NCBI GenBank assembly: GCA_963836005.1
Contig: CAWIHS010000001.1
Span: forward strand, 124,001-188,000
Length of the DNA: 64,000 nucleotides
Direction: 5' to 3'
DNA from: CAWIHS01 sp963836005
Lineage (GTDB): Bacteria > Pseudomonadota > Gammaproteobacteria > GRL18
The notes beneath the pieces are model-generated. The model was given only the letters and a program-made list of their open reading frames with translations, did not search any database and was not told the origin of the DNA. Positions 8,875-17,991 of this stretch are shown piece after piece. How positions within the stretch are numbered: position 1 is the first letter of the stretch; every line of letters starts with the position of its first letter. The position numbers and the translations under genes are program-made.

Positions 8875-8946
8875 TATTTCATTGAAACGTATTTAATAGA
8901 ACTGGAATGATCACAAACCAGGGGTATTTTTTTAAACAGTGAAATA

Positions 8947-8999
8947 GCAAAAGCCGCTCAGTCATATCACACTCGAAGTGCAGAATCCATGAGCGGCTT
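8947..8999 (-). terminator. Probable terminator or attenuator after acpP
   Basis: Read on the minus strand, AAGCCGCTCA ... TGAGCGGCTT forms a 10-bp GC-rich stem about 80 bases past the acpP stop. It contains an inner CAC-TTCGA-GTG hairpin and is followed by TTTGC. The T-run is short, so termination is probably partial. This would fit high ACP output with partial readthrough to fabF. Confidence 0.55.
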
Positions 9000-9081
9000 G
9001 TACAATGTGTGAATCCCGTAACTGAATAAGTCTTAGTGCAATATCTTAATATTACGTAAGACTCTCTACTAGCAGAGGATC

Positions 9082-9321
9082 TTAACTCTCAACATGCGCA
9101 TTGATATAATCTACAGCCAATTGAACCGTAGTGATTTTTTCTGCTTCTTCATCAGGAATTTCAGTTCCAAACTCTTCTTCCAAAGCCATAACAAGTTCAA
9201 CAGTATCTAGAGAATCAGCACCCAGATCGTCTACAAAAGAAGATTCACTTTTTACTTCATCTTCTTTTACCCCCAATTGTTCAACAACTATCTTTGTAAC
9301 TCTATCTTCAATACTACTCAT
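9082..9321 (-). CDS. acpP: Acyl carrier protein
   Basis: This 79-residue acidic protein carries the phosphopantetheine attachment motif DDLGADSLDTVELVMALEEEF, with the modified serine in DSL. ACP shuttles growing acyl chains among the Fab enzymes encoded around it. A good Shine-Dalgarno (CGGAGA) lies 8 bases before the ATG. A candidate sigma-70 promoter at 9503-9530 and a downstream hairpin suggest that acpP is transcribed both as part of the fab operon and as an abundant short message. Confidence 0.98.
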   Translation of the reverse strand: MSSIEDRVTKIVVEQLGVKEDEVKSESSFVDDLGADSLDTVELVMALEEEFGTEIPDEEAEKITTVQLAVDYINAHVES

Positions 9322-9502
9322 TAAATGAATCTCCGTTAATTCTATGCAACATAGTAAAACGCTGCAGGTGACCTTCGAAAACTGCAGGTTTTCGTGAGTT
9401 TCTGTCGTTTAATCTTTAAGAATTAAACCAGCGCGTTATTTTGGTGCCGCTATTTTAGTGAAAACCGAACCGATATGCCAGTATCAGATAAAAAAATTCA
9501 GT

Positions 9503-9530
9503 ATATTAGTATAGCAGCATGTTTTATCAA
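9503..9530 (-). promoter_or_regulatory. Candidate sigma-70 promoter for acpP
   Basis: On the minus strand TTGATA is followed after 16 bases by TAATAT, about 180 bases upstream of the acpP ATG and just past the fabG stop. This fits the known pattern of a separate acpP promoter between fabG and acpP. The leader has a small hairpin at 9377-9393 (GAAAAC / GTTTTC). Prediction is by eye. Confidence 0.4.
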
Positions 9531-9543
9531 TAGCCTAAAAAAA

Positions 9544-10287
9544 TTAAGGCATATACATTCCGCCATTCACATTAATGGTTTCGCCTGTAATATAAGCGGC
9601 TTCAGGTGATGCTAAAAATGCAACTGCAGCTGCTATTTCTTCAACCTGTCCAAGGCGGTTAAGCGGAATCTGAGTTAATAAGGCATTTTTTGTTTCATCA
9701 TTCAATGCACGGGTCATGTCCGTATCAATGAATCCAGGCGCAACAGCGTTCACTGTAATACCTCTTGGGCCTACTTCTCTGGCCAGAGATTTGGTGAAGC
9801 CGAAGATACCTGCTTTGGCAGCCGCGTAATTGGTCTGTCCCGGGTTGCCCGTCAAACCAACCACCGAAGCAATGGAAATAATTCGGCCCTTACGTGCTTT
9901 CATCATCTCTCGCAGACAGGCTTTGGATAAGCGAAACACCGATGTTAAGTTGGTCTCTATGATGTCATTCCATTCTTCATCCTTCATTCTCATCAATAGA
10001 TTGTCACGGGTAATACCGGCATTATTGATTAAAATTGAAGGCATTGCATATTGTTCTTTAATTTGGCTCAGTAATGCATTAATACTCTCATCATCGGTAA
10101 CATTCAGCACCATACCCTGACCTTTAAGCGCATGTTCCTGCAAATAGGCCGTAATATTTTTAGCACCGTGAGCAGAAGTCGCGGTACCAATAACAGTAGC
10201 CCCTTTTGCACCCAGGTTCAGGGCAATCGCCTGGCCGATACCACGACTCGCACCAGTAACAAGTGCAAGCTCATTTTCTAAAGACAT
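9544..10287 (-). CDS. fabG: 3-oxoacyl-ACP reductase
   Basis: This 247-residue short-chain dehydrogenase reduces 3-oxoacyl-ACP with NADPH. It shows TGASRGIG for cofactor binding, NNAGITRDNLLMRMKDEEW, catalytic serine in IASVVG, YAAAKAG with the catalytic Tyr and Lys, and the C-terminal ITGETINVNGGMYM. All are FabG hallmarks. Its ATG overlaps the fabD stop by one base (TAATG), so the two are coupled. Confidence 0.98.
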   Translation of the reverse strand: MSLENELALVTGASRGIGQAIALNLGAKGATVIGTATSAHGAKNITAYLQEHALKGQGMVLNVTDDESINALLSQIKEQYAMPSILINNAGITRDNLLMRMKDEEWNDIIETNLTSVFRLSKACLREMMKARKGRIISIASVVGLTGNPGQTNYAAAKAGIFGFTKSLAREVGPRGITVNAVAPGFIDTDMTRALNDETKNALLTQIPLNRLGQVEEIAAAVAFLASPEAAYITGETINVNGGMYMP

Positions 10288-11240
10288 TATGACAGCTCCT
10301 CAAATGTTTTATCAATAGTCGCCACATCATATACCGGATAAGCAGGGATACGGCGATTAATGCGTTTATTCAATCCGGTAAGCACTCTCCCGGGACCACA
10401 TTCAACAATCTGGTCTACACCTTCAGCGAGCATTTTATCAATTGTTTCAACCCATCTGACCGGATTAAACAGTTGTTGAACCAATGCACTGCGGATAGCA
10501 TCAATATTATTTTCTATGGAAACCTGCACATTGTTGATCACTGGAATTATCGGGGGCCTGAATACCGTTGCTGCAAGTTTTTGTTGCAGTTTTACTGCAG
10601 CACTTTGCATTAACGCACAATGGGACGGCACACTTACGGATAATTTGACGGTTTTTTTAGCACCTGCGTCTGCAGCCGCTTGCATAGCTTTGTCTACAGC
10701 ATCGCTGTGTCCGGCGATAACCACCTGACCCGGAGAATTGAAATTTACTGCAGATACGACCCGGCCCGGCAGAGAATCAGCGACTTCGGCGCACACCTGA
10801 ATCACCTGTTCATCATTCAACCCCAGAATTGCAGCCATGCCGCCTTCGCCTTCAGTTATCGCTGACTGCATATATTGTCCGCGTAAGTAAACGAGTGCTA
10901 TCGCATCTTTAAAATCAAGTGCCTGTGCGCATACCAGAGCGGTGTATTCGCCCAGACTGTGTCCAGCCATCAAAACCGGACGTTGACCGCCCTTTTCATG
11001 CCAGAGCTGCCACATGGCATAACCCGCAGCCAGCATGGCAGGCTGGGTATTGCAAGTCTTATTCAGAGCCTCCTCGGGCCCATTTTGGGTCATAGCCCAG
11101 AGATCAAAACCCAGAATATCACTGGCCTGATAAAATGTAGCATGTACAATTTCTCCATAGGCCGGATTTTGTTCAGCAATGGAACCCAGCATTCCAACAG
11201 ATTGAGACCCCTGTCCCGGAAAAACAAAAGCGACAGTCAT
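10287..11240 (-). CDS. fabD: Malonyl CoA-ACP transacylase
   Basis: The 317-residue enzyme transfers malonyl from CoA to ACP. It has the N-terminal FPGQGSQSVGM, the nucleophile motif GHSLGEYTALV, and VPSHCALM near residue 200 with the second catalytic histidine. Length is typical. It sits between fabH (53-base gap) and fabG (1-base overlap) in the fatty-acid operon. Confidence 0.97.
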   Translation of the reverse strand: MTVAFVFPGQGSQSVGMLGSIAEQNPAYGEIVHATFYQASDILGFDLWAMTQNGPEEALNKTCNTQPAMLAAGYAMWQLWHEKGGQRPVLMAGHSLGEYTALVCAQALDFKDAIALVYLRGQYMQSAITEGEGGMAAILGLNDEQVIQVCAEVADSLPGRVVSAVNFNSPGQVVIAGHSDAVDKAMQAAADAGAKKTVKLSVSVPSHCALMQSAAVKLQQKLAATVFRPPIIPVINNVQVSIENNIDAIRSALVQQLFNPVRWVETIDKMLAEGVDQIVECGPGRVLTGLNKRINRRIPAYPVYDVATIDKTFEELS

Positions 11241-11293
11241 AGATATTACCTTTATATTAATTCATATTCAGAGTTGCCTGTAAAAAGGCTGGT

Positions 11294-12253
11294 CTAGTAT
11301 TTTATCAGTGCAGAACCCCAGGTGAAACCACCGCCAAAGGCTTCCAGCAAGAGGATTTCACCACGCTTAATGCGCCCATCTCTGATGGCCGTATCGAGTG
11401 CCAGGGGTACAGAAGCTGCGGAAGTATTGCCATGATTGTGCACCGTAATGACCACGTGATCGGTTGACATTTTTAGTTTTTTAGCAGTGGCGTTGATAAT
11501 ACGAATATTGGCTTGATGTGGAACCAGCCAGTCAATATCAGACTTTTGCATGTTATTTGCGGCAAGTGTTTCATCGACAATCCGTCCAAGCGTATTAACA
11601 GCCATTTTGAACACTTCATTGCCCTTCATTTCTATATGAATTGGATTCATCTTATCCCTGGATTCAGCAATACCTCCGTTAGTTGTCAATAATTCTGAAT
11701 ATTGGCCATCGGCATGAATATGAGTTGACAAGATTCCGGGTTCTTTATTAGCTTCAAGGATAGCGGCACCGGCACCGTCAGCAAACAGGACGCAGGTACC
11801 CCGATCGCTCCAGTCCAGGATAGTTGAGAGTTTTTCTGTTCCGACCACCAGGGCACGTTTGGCGGCCCCTGTGAGAATAAACTTATTAGCCACATCAAGG
11901 GCATAAATAAATCCGGTACACACTGCCTGAATATCAAACGCAGGACAGCCATGTATATCCAGACGTTGTTGCAGCAGGCATGCCGTACTGGGAAAAACTC
12001 GATCAGGAGTAGTGGTTGCCACAATAATCAGATCTATGCTGTCTGCTTCTATGCCGGCAGCCTCGATAGCATGCCTGGCTGCAATTTCAGCAAGATCACA
12101 GGGGGTCTGATCATCAGCCGCGATGTGGCGTTGTTTGATACCGGTTCTTTCCATGATCCATTGATCAGTGGTGTCAACTATTTTTTCAAGATCGGCATTG
12201 GTTAATACTTTTTCTGGTAAATAACTGCCAGTACCTATTATTCGAGATTTCAT
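11294..12253 (-). CDS. fabH: Beta-ketoacyl-ACP synthase III
   Basis: This 319-residue initiator condensing enzyme joins acetyl-CoA to malonyl-ACP. The catalytic triad is visible: Cys in IQAVCTGFIYAL, His in VPHQANIRII and Asn in HNHGNTSAAS. The N-terminal GTGSYLPEKVLTN and the C-terminal EAFGGGFTWGSALI are typical. It lies between plsX (107-base gap) and fabD. Confidence 0.98.
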   Translation of the reverse strand: MKSRIIGTGSYLPEKVLTNADLEKIVDTTDQWIMERTGIKQRHIAADDQTPCDLAEIAARHAIEAAGIEADSIDLIIVATTTPDRVFPSTACLLQQRLDIHGCPAFDIQAVCTGFIYALDVANKFILTGAAKRALVVGTEKLSTILDWSDRGTCVLFADGAGAAILEANKEPGILSTHIHADGQYSELLTTNGGIAESRDKMNPIHIEMKGNEVFKMAVNTLGRIVDETLAANNMQKSDIDWLVPHQANIRIINATAKKLKMSTDHVVITVHNHGNTSAASVPLALDTAIRDGRIKRGEILLLEAFGGGFTWGSALIKY

Positions 12254-12359
12254 GTATTAAGAAAAGTTTCCAAAGAGCCTGAAGGGGTAAAATTCCTTAC
12301 ACCTTCAACCGCAAGTTATTATTTATTGGTCAATATTAATGGGTTTCAGGTTTAAATGT

Positions 12360-13397
12360 TTAAGCACTCTTTTTCTCAGCCAGAGTTTTAAGCAGAAGAT
12401 TGCTGATTTTATCAGGTACATTCTGATCGACTTCCAGCATGGCCACTTTGATAGCCTGTGAAAAGGAATAAATATCAGCTCCGCCGTGACTTTTAACCAC
12501 TATGCCTTTAAGTCCAAGAAAACTGGCGCCATTATAAGCTCGGGGATCAACTTTGTTTTTAAATCTGTTTAACACGGGTTTACTGATCAAACCGATAAGT
12601 TTGGTTAAATAATTTCGCTTGAATTCCTGTTTCATATAATAGCTGAACATTTTAGCGACACCTTCTGCCGTTTTTAGAGAAATGTTACCGACAAAACCAT
12701 CAGCCACTACGACATCAACCACTCCCCTGAAAATATCATCGCCTTCAACAAAACCACAGTAGTTAAGTTTACTACTAGCAATAATAGTCGCCGCTTCCTG
12801 GACCTGCTCATTGCCTTTCATTTCTTCTTCGCCAATGTTCAACAAACCAATGCGGGGCGCCTTAATATCATCAACAGCACTTGCTAACACCGACCCCATA
12901 ACAGCAAATTCAAACAGGTGCTGTGCAGACAGATCAATATTGGCTCCCAGATCTAACATATGAGTATGCCCTGTCTGAGTCGGGATAGCGGTACAAATGG
13001 CAGGTCTATCGATGCCCGGCAGTGTTTTTAGTACAAAACGGGCGGTTGACATCAATGCCCCTGTATTTCCAGCACTGACACACGCATCGGCGTCCCCTGA
13101 TTTCACCAGATTGATCGCGACCCGCATGGAAGAATCTTTTTTCCCGCGCAGCGCCAGCGCCGGCTTTTCGTCCATTTCAACAACCTCAGTGGTGTGTTGT
13201 ATGCTAATACGCTGCCTGATCAGAGCTGTACAATTTTTCAGGTAGGATTCTATCGATGGCTGATCACCTACCAGTATGATCTTTAACCCGGGATATTCTT
13301 GAAGTACATTCAATGTTGCCGGTACCGTTGCAGCCAGCCCAGAGTCTCCGCCCATTGCGTCAATTGAAATTGTACAGTTATTGATTATGTTTTTCAT
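12360..13397 (-). CDS. plsX: Phosphate acyltransferase PlsX
   Basis: The 345-residue protein converts acyl-ACP to acyl-phosphate for phospholipid synthesis. It starts with ISIDAMGGDSG, and contains SAGNTGALMS, DLGANIDLSA, and the C-terminal YNGASFLGLKGIVVKSHGGAD, all PlsX signatures. In most gammaproteobacteria it is cotranscribed with rpmF and yceD. Here a 52-base perfect terminator-like hairpin separates it from rpmF, so an own promoter or regulated readthrough is implied. Confidence 0.97.
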   Translation of the reverse strand: MKNIINNCTISIDAMGGDSGLAATVPATLNVLQEYPGLKIILVGDQPSIESYLKNCTALIRQRISIQHTTEVVEMDEKPALALRGKKDSSMRVAINLVKSGDADACVSAGNTGALMSTARFVLKTLPGIDRPAICTAIPTQTGHTHMLDLGANIDLSAQHLFEFAVMGSVLASAVDDIKAPRIGLLNIGEEEMKGNEQVQEAATIIASSKLNYCGFVEGDDIFRGVVDVVVADGFVGNISLKTAEGVAKMFSYYMKQEFKRNYLTKLIGLISKPVLNRFKNKVDPRAYNGASFLGLKGIVVKSHGGADIYSFSQAIKVAMLEVDQNVPDKISNLLLKTLAEKKSA

Positions 13398-13448
13398 GTA
13401 TTCTGATACACAGCCCGTCCTACTGACAGCGTTATATAAAACCCTGAT

Positions 13449-13500
13449 GTATAAAAAACAAAGCCTCAGATCCCTGATCTAAGGCTTTGTTTTTTATACA
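13449..13500. terminator. Strong bidirectional terminator between rpmF and plsX
   Basis: Bases 13449-13467 pair with 13482-13500 over 19 bases (TGTATAAAAAACAAAGCCT and its complement). The inner AGATC-CCT-GATCT extends this to a ~25-bp stem with one mismatch. The A-tract on one side and T-tract on the other make it terminator-like on both strands. It lies inside a normally continuous same-strand operon. Confidence 0.8.
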
Positions 13501-13533
13501 AATCATGACTTATAGTAATAAAGTCATGATTTG
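13500..13533. terminator. Second hairpin after rpmF
   Basis: AAATCATGACTT and AAGTCATGATTT form a perfect 12-bp stem around a 10-base loop, starting 16 bases after the rpmF stop. It lacks a long T-run. Together with the neighbouring strong hairpin it may protect the rpmF 3' end or help attenuate. Confidence 0.45.
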
Positions 13534-13548
13534 TCAGGCGCATTAAGA

Positions 13549-13719
13549 CTATTTATTGATAACCTTACGGCCTTTGTAGTAGCCATCGGCGGTAATATGA
13601 TGCCGACGATGAGTTTCACCGCTGGTTGGGTCAATGGATAAAGCAGGCTCTCCCAACGCATCATGTGAACGTCGTTTACCTCGACGGGATGGGGTTACTT
13701 TATTCTTTTGAACTGCCAT
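13549..13719 (-). CDS. rpmF: 50S ribosomal protein L32
   Basis: This 56-codon gene on the minus strand encodes a basic protein starting MAVQKNKVTPSRRGKRRSHD and ending HHITADGYYKGRKVINK. The MAVQ(K/Q)NK start and the SxRGxRRSHD segment are L32 signatures. The cysteine pairs of zinc-binding L32 variants are absent. It follows yceD by 24 bases, the universal yceD-rpmF pairing, with a purine-rich GAGGAAACTT Shine-Dalgarno. Confidence 0.95.
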   Translation of the reverse strand: MAVQKNKVTPSRRGKRRSHDALGEPALSIDPTSGETHRRHHITADGYYKGRKVINK

Positions 13720-13743
13720 TATAAGTTTCCTCGATTTAAAATA

Positions 13744-14316
13744 TTAATGCTGTAACTTTTTTAAAACAGCAAATGGATTTGCTTTTTCCACCTGCTCAAT
13801 GTCAAAAATAGTTGTCTCTCTGGTGTGATCATCTTGTGTCATACCCGGCGGATAATCCAGTTGAATCTGGCAGATTGCATTTTCCTCATCCTGGTCACTG
13901 TCAGGGTGAACAGGGATCTGCGGCAATCCCAGCAACAGTTCATCTTCGATTAAAACACGTAGATCAACTAACTCCTTTGGATCTACATAAAAGGCTTCCA
14001 GATCATTTTCTTCAGCTCTTTTAGCTTCAGAATCTGTATCTACAAAAGCCAGCGCCAGATTGCTGTCGATGACCAGTTGATAGTCTTGCAGACAACGCTG
14101 ACATTGCAGTATAACCCGGGTTTTGATGTGCCCCCGCATATAACGGTTTCGCAGAACATCAATACCAAACTCAAGCCGAAATTCAATCTCATCAGAATTG
14201 TCAGAAACTATTTCCGTTAACCTGGGCAGTTCCTTTTGAGGTAACCGGCCTTTAATAATCACTCCCCTGTCTGTATAGCGGTAATGATCAATACGCTTTG
14301 GAATTCGCTCTGGCAT
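13744..14316 (-). CDS. yceD: YceD family protein (DUF177), 23S rRNA accumulation protein
   Basis: The 190-residue protein has the DUF177 core: VILQCQRCLQDYQLVIDSNLALAFV, with a CxxC, and a C-terminal half with EAFYVDPKELVDLRVLIEDELLLGLPQIP. YceD is linked to 23S rRNA processing or accumulation and is almost always cotranscribed with rpmF, as here. It is the first gene of the minus-strand run at this end. The 270-bp gap to divergent pycA should hold both promoters. Confidence 0.9.
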   Translation of the reverse strand: MPERIPKRIDHYRYTDRGVIIKGRLPQKELPRLTEIVSDNSDEIEFRLEFGIDVLRNRYMRGHIKTRVILQCQRCLQDYQLVIDSNLALAFVDTDSEAKRAEENDLEAFYVDPKELVDLRVLIEDELLLGLPQIPVHPDSDQDEENAICQIQLDYPPGMTQDDHTRETTIFDIEQVEKANPFAVLKKLQH

Positions 14317-14586
14317 AATCCGCCTATTTTATTGGCATTTATTGTGGTTGTCAAAATGTTTTCAGGCTAATTATTAAATAATTATATACATATTGACTTT
14401 GAAGCTATTTGGGTCATAGTTATATATATTCAAATTCAATTGTAGCCGTCATTACATACTATTCATGCGTAGATTCTTAAGGCATATTTTTACCTGAGAA
14501 CTTATCGATGAGCAGGTGTTATTGGCTTTTTTCTCAAAATTTTTTGAAATCCATGCTTTACAGTATTCAAAGTAAAGGACCGTAGA
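14317..14586. promoter_or_regulatory. Divergent promoter region, yceD / pycA
   Basis: This 270-bp AT-rich gap separates divergent operons. On the plus strand a TTGACT near 14394 lies upstream of the TATAGTT/TATATAT-rich stretch around 14415-14430, a possible pycA promoter. GTAAAGGACC precedes the pycA ATG as a Shine-Dalgarno. No operator-like palindrome is obvious. Confidence 0.35.
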
Positions 14587-16005
14587 ATGATCAAAAAGAT
14601 ACTTATTGCAAATCGCGGAGAAATTGCCGTCAGAATAGTGCGGGCCTGTGCTGAGATGGGGATAACTTCCGTAGCTGTATTTTCTGAAGCAGACCGTAAT
14701 GCTCTGCATGTTAAGAAAGCGGATGAAGCTTATTCACTCGGACCTGATCCTGTCAGCGGTTATTTAAATGCTCATCGTCTGGCCAATATTGCTGAAGCTT
14801 CTGGTTGTGATGCACTTCATCCCGGTTATGGATTTCTGTCAGAAAATCCATTATTAGCCCTCATTTGTGAGCGTCGAAATCTTAAATTTATCGGTCCCTG
14901 CTCTGAAGTTATCCAAAAACTGGGGAACAAAACCCTGGCCCGTCAAACCATGATTGCCGCAGGGATCCCTGTTACACCTGGCAGTGAAGGTAATCTTGCA
15001 GATATAGATGAGGCAATGAATGTTGCAAAATCAATTGGTTACCCCATTATGTTAAAAGCAACATCAGGTGGAGGCGGCCGCGGTATTCGATTATGCAATA
15101 ATGAACTCGAACTGCAAAGTAATTATCCCAGAGTCATTTCTGAGGTCACCAAAGCTTTCGGCTCTGCGGATGTGTTTATGGAAAAATGTGTCGTAAATCC
15201 AAAACATATTGAAGTCCAAATCCTGGCTGATGAACATGGCAACGTTACTCACCTGTTTGAACGTGATTGTTCCATACAAAGACGTCATCAAAAACTGATT
15301 GAAATCGCCCCATCACCCCAGCTCGATGATGCACAGCGGGAATATATCGGCGCTCTAGCTGTCAAGGCAGCCAGAGCGGCCGGTTACACCAATGCCGGTA
15401 CAGTAGAATTTTTAATGAATGAAGACGGTCATTTCTATTTTATGGAAGTAAATACCCGTTTGCAGGTCGAACATACGATCAGCGAGCAGATAACAGGTAT
15501 AGATATCGTTAAGGAGCAGATCAGCATTGCCAGCGGCGAAAAACTTCGTTATCAGCAAAAGGATATTCAAAAACGCGGTTTTGCCCTGGAATTCAGGATA
15601 AACGCTGAAGATCCGAAAAATGATTTTTTACCCAGCTACGGAAGAATTACCCGTTATCTTGCGCCTGGCGGTCCCGGGGTAAGGACCGATGCCGCTATAT
15701 ATAGCGGCTATGTCATACCGCCCTATTATGATTCTATGTGCGCCAAACTTATCGTCTGGGCACTAGAGTGGGATGAAGTTATCGCCCGTTCCAAACGAGC
15801 ACTCAGGGACATGGGCGTTTATGGTGTTAAAACCACGATTCCCTATCAGATGGCTATTTTGAATTCTGAAGATTTTGTGTCTGGAAATTTTAATACCAGC
15901 TTTGTTGAAGAACATCCTGAATTAGTAGATTATTCAGTTAAATGCGCCCGCCATCATCTGGCGCTGGCATTTGCGGCGGCTATAGCCGCGCATAAAGGGT
16001 TATAG
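14587..16005 (+). CDS. pycA: Pyruvate carboxylase subunit A (biotin carboxylase)
   Basis: The 472-residue protein is a biotin carboxylase: N-terminal ILIANRGEIAVRIVRA, the glycine-rich ATP-grasp loop KATSGGGGRGIRL, EVQILADEHGN, RDCSIQRRHQK, and FMEVNTRLQVEHTISE. It carboxylates biotin using ATP and bicarbonate. It could be AccC by sequence alone. The adjacent gene encodes a carboxyltransferase with its own biotinyl domain, so a two-subunit pyruvate carboxylase (oxaloacetate-forming, anaplerotic) is the better call. Confidence 0.88.
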   Translation: MIKKILIANRGEIAVRIVRACAEMGITSVAVFSEADRNALHVKKADEAYSLGPDPVSGYLNAHRLANIAEASGCDALHPGYGFLSENPLLALICERRNLKFIGPCSEVIQKLGNKTLARQTMIAAGIPVTPGSEGNLADIDEAMNVAKSIGYPIMLKATSGGGGRGIRLCNNELELQSNYPRVISEVTKAFGSADVFMEKCVVNPKHIEVQILADEHGNVTHLFERDCSIQRRHQKLIEIAPSPQLDDAQREYIGALAVKAARAAGYTNAGTVEFLMNEDGHFYFMEVNTRLQVEHTISEQITGIDIVKEQISIASGEKLRYQQKDIQKRGFALEFRINAEDPKNDFLPSYGRITRYLAPGGPGVRTDAAIYSGYVIPPYYDSMCAKLIVWALEWDEVIARSKRALRDMGVYGVKTTIPYQMAILNSEDFVSGNFNTSFVEEHPELVDYSVKCARHHLALAFAAAIAAHKGL

Positions 16006-16082
16006 ATTTAACTTTAGAATGCTATTCTATTTGATTGTATTAAAACGCTTTATATATCAAGGGTTAAAAATAGGTAAAACCA

Positions 16083-17912
16083 ATGACTAACATCAGAGTG
16101 ACTGAAACTGTATTACGCGACGGACATCAATCTCTAATTGCCACACGTATGCGTACAGAAGATATGTTGCCTATCTGTGACAAACTGGATAAAGTCGGTT
16201 TCTGGTCACTTGAAGTCTGGGGAGGTGCGACGTTCGACAGCTGCATTCGTTTTCTTAAGGAGGACCCGTGGGAACGTCTGCAAAAATTAAAAGCCAGCCT
16301 GCCCAAGACTCAACTACAGATGCTTCTGCGCGGACAAAATTTATTGGGCTATAGACATTATTCGGATGACGTAGTTGAAGAATTTGTTAAGCTCGCAGCG
16401 ACTAACGGAATTGATGTTTTCAGAATATTTGATGCTTTAAATGATCTGCGTAATTTGCAGCAATCTATCAAAGCCGTCAAGGATAACGAAAAACATGCCC
16501 AGGGAGCTATTTCCTACACGACCAGTCCGGTGCATAGCATCAAGGGGTTTGTTGACATGGCACTGGAAATGGAACGCATGGGTTGTGATTCTATTGCCAT
16601 CAAGGATATGGCCGGTCTATTAACTCCGTATACTACTTCTGAACTGGTTACCGCGTTAGCAGATGCATTGCAGGTACCTATACAGATTCATTCACATGCG
16701 ACCGCAGGTCTGGCTTCAATGTGCCAGTTAAAAGCCCTTGAAGCTGGCTGTACAGGTATTGATACCGCTATCTCTTCTTTTGCAGAAGGCACCAGTCATC
16801 CGACCACCGAGAGTATGGTGGCCGCGCTCAAGAATACACCCTATGATACCGGGCTGGATTTACCATTACTGCAGGAAGTCGGTGCTTACTTCTATCAGGT
16901 GAGAAAAAAATATCATCAATTTGAAAGTGAATTTACCGGTCTGGATACTCGTGTTCAGGTGAATCAGGTGCCGGGAGGTATGATCTCAAACCTTTCCAAC
17001 CAGTTGAAAGAACAGGGTGAATTAAAACGCATGAATGACGTATTAAGTGAAATTCCCAAAGTGCGTGCAGACCTTGGTTATCCTCCGCTGGTCACTCCTA
17101 CTTCTCAGATCGTAGGTACTCAGGCTGTACTAAACGTCCTTACCGGTGAACGATATAAGAGCATCACCAATGAAGTGAAACTCTATTTACAGGGCAAATA
17201 TGGTAAAGCACCTGGAAAAGTAAATCACGCTATCCAGCAACTTGCCATCGGCAATGAAGATGTGATTGATTTTAGGCCTGCCGATTTGTTAAAACCAGAA
17301 TATTCAAGACTTAAGCATGAAATAGGCGAACTGGCCAAATCACCTGAAGATGTCATGATTTATGCCATGTTTCCTGATATCGGCAAAGATTACCTGGAAC
17401 AACGTGAGGCAGGAACCCTGACGCCTGAACACCTTGAGCCGATCAGTGCTAAAAACGCAACCTGCATTCAACGAGCGCCGACAGAGTTTAAGATCACTTT
17501 GCATGGAGATCAATATCATATAAAGGTGACGGGCACAGGTCACTCTGATCAGGATTCACGTCCATTTTATATGACACTTGATGGAGTACCTGAAGAACTT
17601 CTGGTTGAAACACTCGATGAAATTAATGTCACTCCCCAGAATGGTTCAGACAATTCAGCTACCGCGCAAAAAAAGAGCAAGCACCCGAAAGCATCAAAAC
17701 CAGGTCATGTGACCACTTCCATGCCAGGAATTATAGTTGATGTGCTGGTCAGTGTAGGAGACAAGGTCGAAGCCGGTACGCCGGTGATCATAACTGAAGC
17801 GATGAAAATGGAGACCGAAATTCAGGCCGCCATTACCGGTACCGTGACCGAAGTCTATGTTTCCAAAGGTGATACAGTCAATCCTGATGAAATATTGATC
17901 AATATAGAATAA
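16083..17912 (+). CDS. pycB: Pyruvate carboxylase subunit B / oxaloacetate decarboxylase alpha-like
   Basis: The 609-residue protein has an N-terminal HMGL-like carboxyltransferase barrel (TVLRDGHQSL, metal motif IHSHATAG, LLRGQNLLGYRHY), a conserved carboxylase middle domain, and a C-terminal biotinyl domain with the attachment motif TEAMKMETEI. A charged linker (about residues 520-540) precedes the biotinyl domain. Na-pump oxaloacetate decarboxylase would need beta and gamma membrane subunits, which are absent. With pycA upstream this should form the two-subunit pyruvate carboxylase. Confidence 0.88.
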   Translation: MTNIRVTETVLRDGHQSLIATRMRTEDMLPICDKLDKVGFWSLEVWGGATFDSCIRFLKEDPWERLQKLKASLPKTQLQMLLRGQNLLGYRHYSDDVVEEFVKLAATNGIDVFRIFDALNDLRNLQQSIKAVKDNEKHAQGAISYTTSPVHSIKGFVDMALEMERMGCDSIAIKDMAGLLTPYTTSELVTALADALQVPIQIHSHATAGLASMCQLKALEAGCTGIDTAISSFAEGTSHPTTESMVAALKNTPYDTGLDLPLLQEVGAYFYQVRKKYHQFESEFTGLDTRVQVNQVPGGMISNLSNQLKEQGELKRMNDVLSEIPKVRADLGYPPLVTPTSQIVGTQAVLNVLTGERYKSITNEVKLYLQGKYGKAPGKVNHAIQQLAIGNEDVIDFRPADLLKPEYSRLKHEIGELAKSPEDVMIYAMFPDIGKDYLEQREAGTLTPEHLEPISAKNATCIQRAPTEFKITLHGDQYHIKVTGTGHSDQDSRPFYMTLDGVPEELLVETLDEINVTPQNGSDNSATAQKKSKHPKASKPGHVTTSMPGIIVDVLVSVGDKVEAGTPVIITEAMKMETEIQAAITGTVTEVYVSKGDTVNPDEILINIE

Positions 17913-17991
17913 ACTGACAAGTTCTATCCATTCAGTCATTGACCAGTAACTGACTGAATGAAAAACCTTTATGCTAAAGGAAACCTGATCT

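Larger units (their letters stand above)
8736..9081. other. acpP-fabF intergenic region
   Basis: This 346-bp gap contains no ORF worth calling. It holds the acpP terminator (8947-8999) and a perfect AT-rich inverted repeat at 8845-8874 (AAAAATAGTTAC, six-base loop, and its complement). The second hairpin is followed by T-rich sequence on both strands and could act in either direction. A fabF promoter may also lie here, but no clear -35/-10 pair stands out. Confidence 0.4.

Noticed and set aside
16083..17912. Sodium-pumping oxaloacetate decarboxylase alpha subunit
   Set aside because: No beta or gamma membrane subunits are nearby, while a biotin carboxylase is directly upstream, so a two-subunit pyruvate carboxylase fits better.
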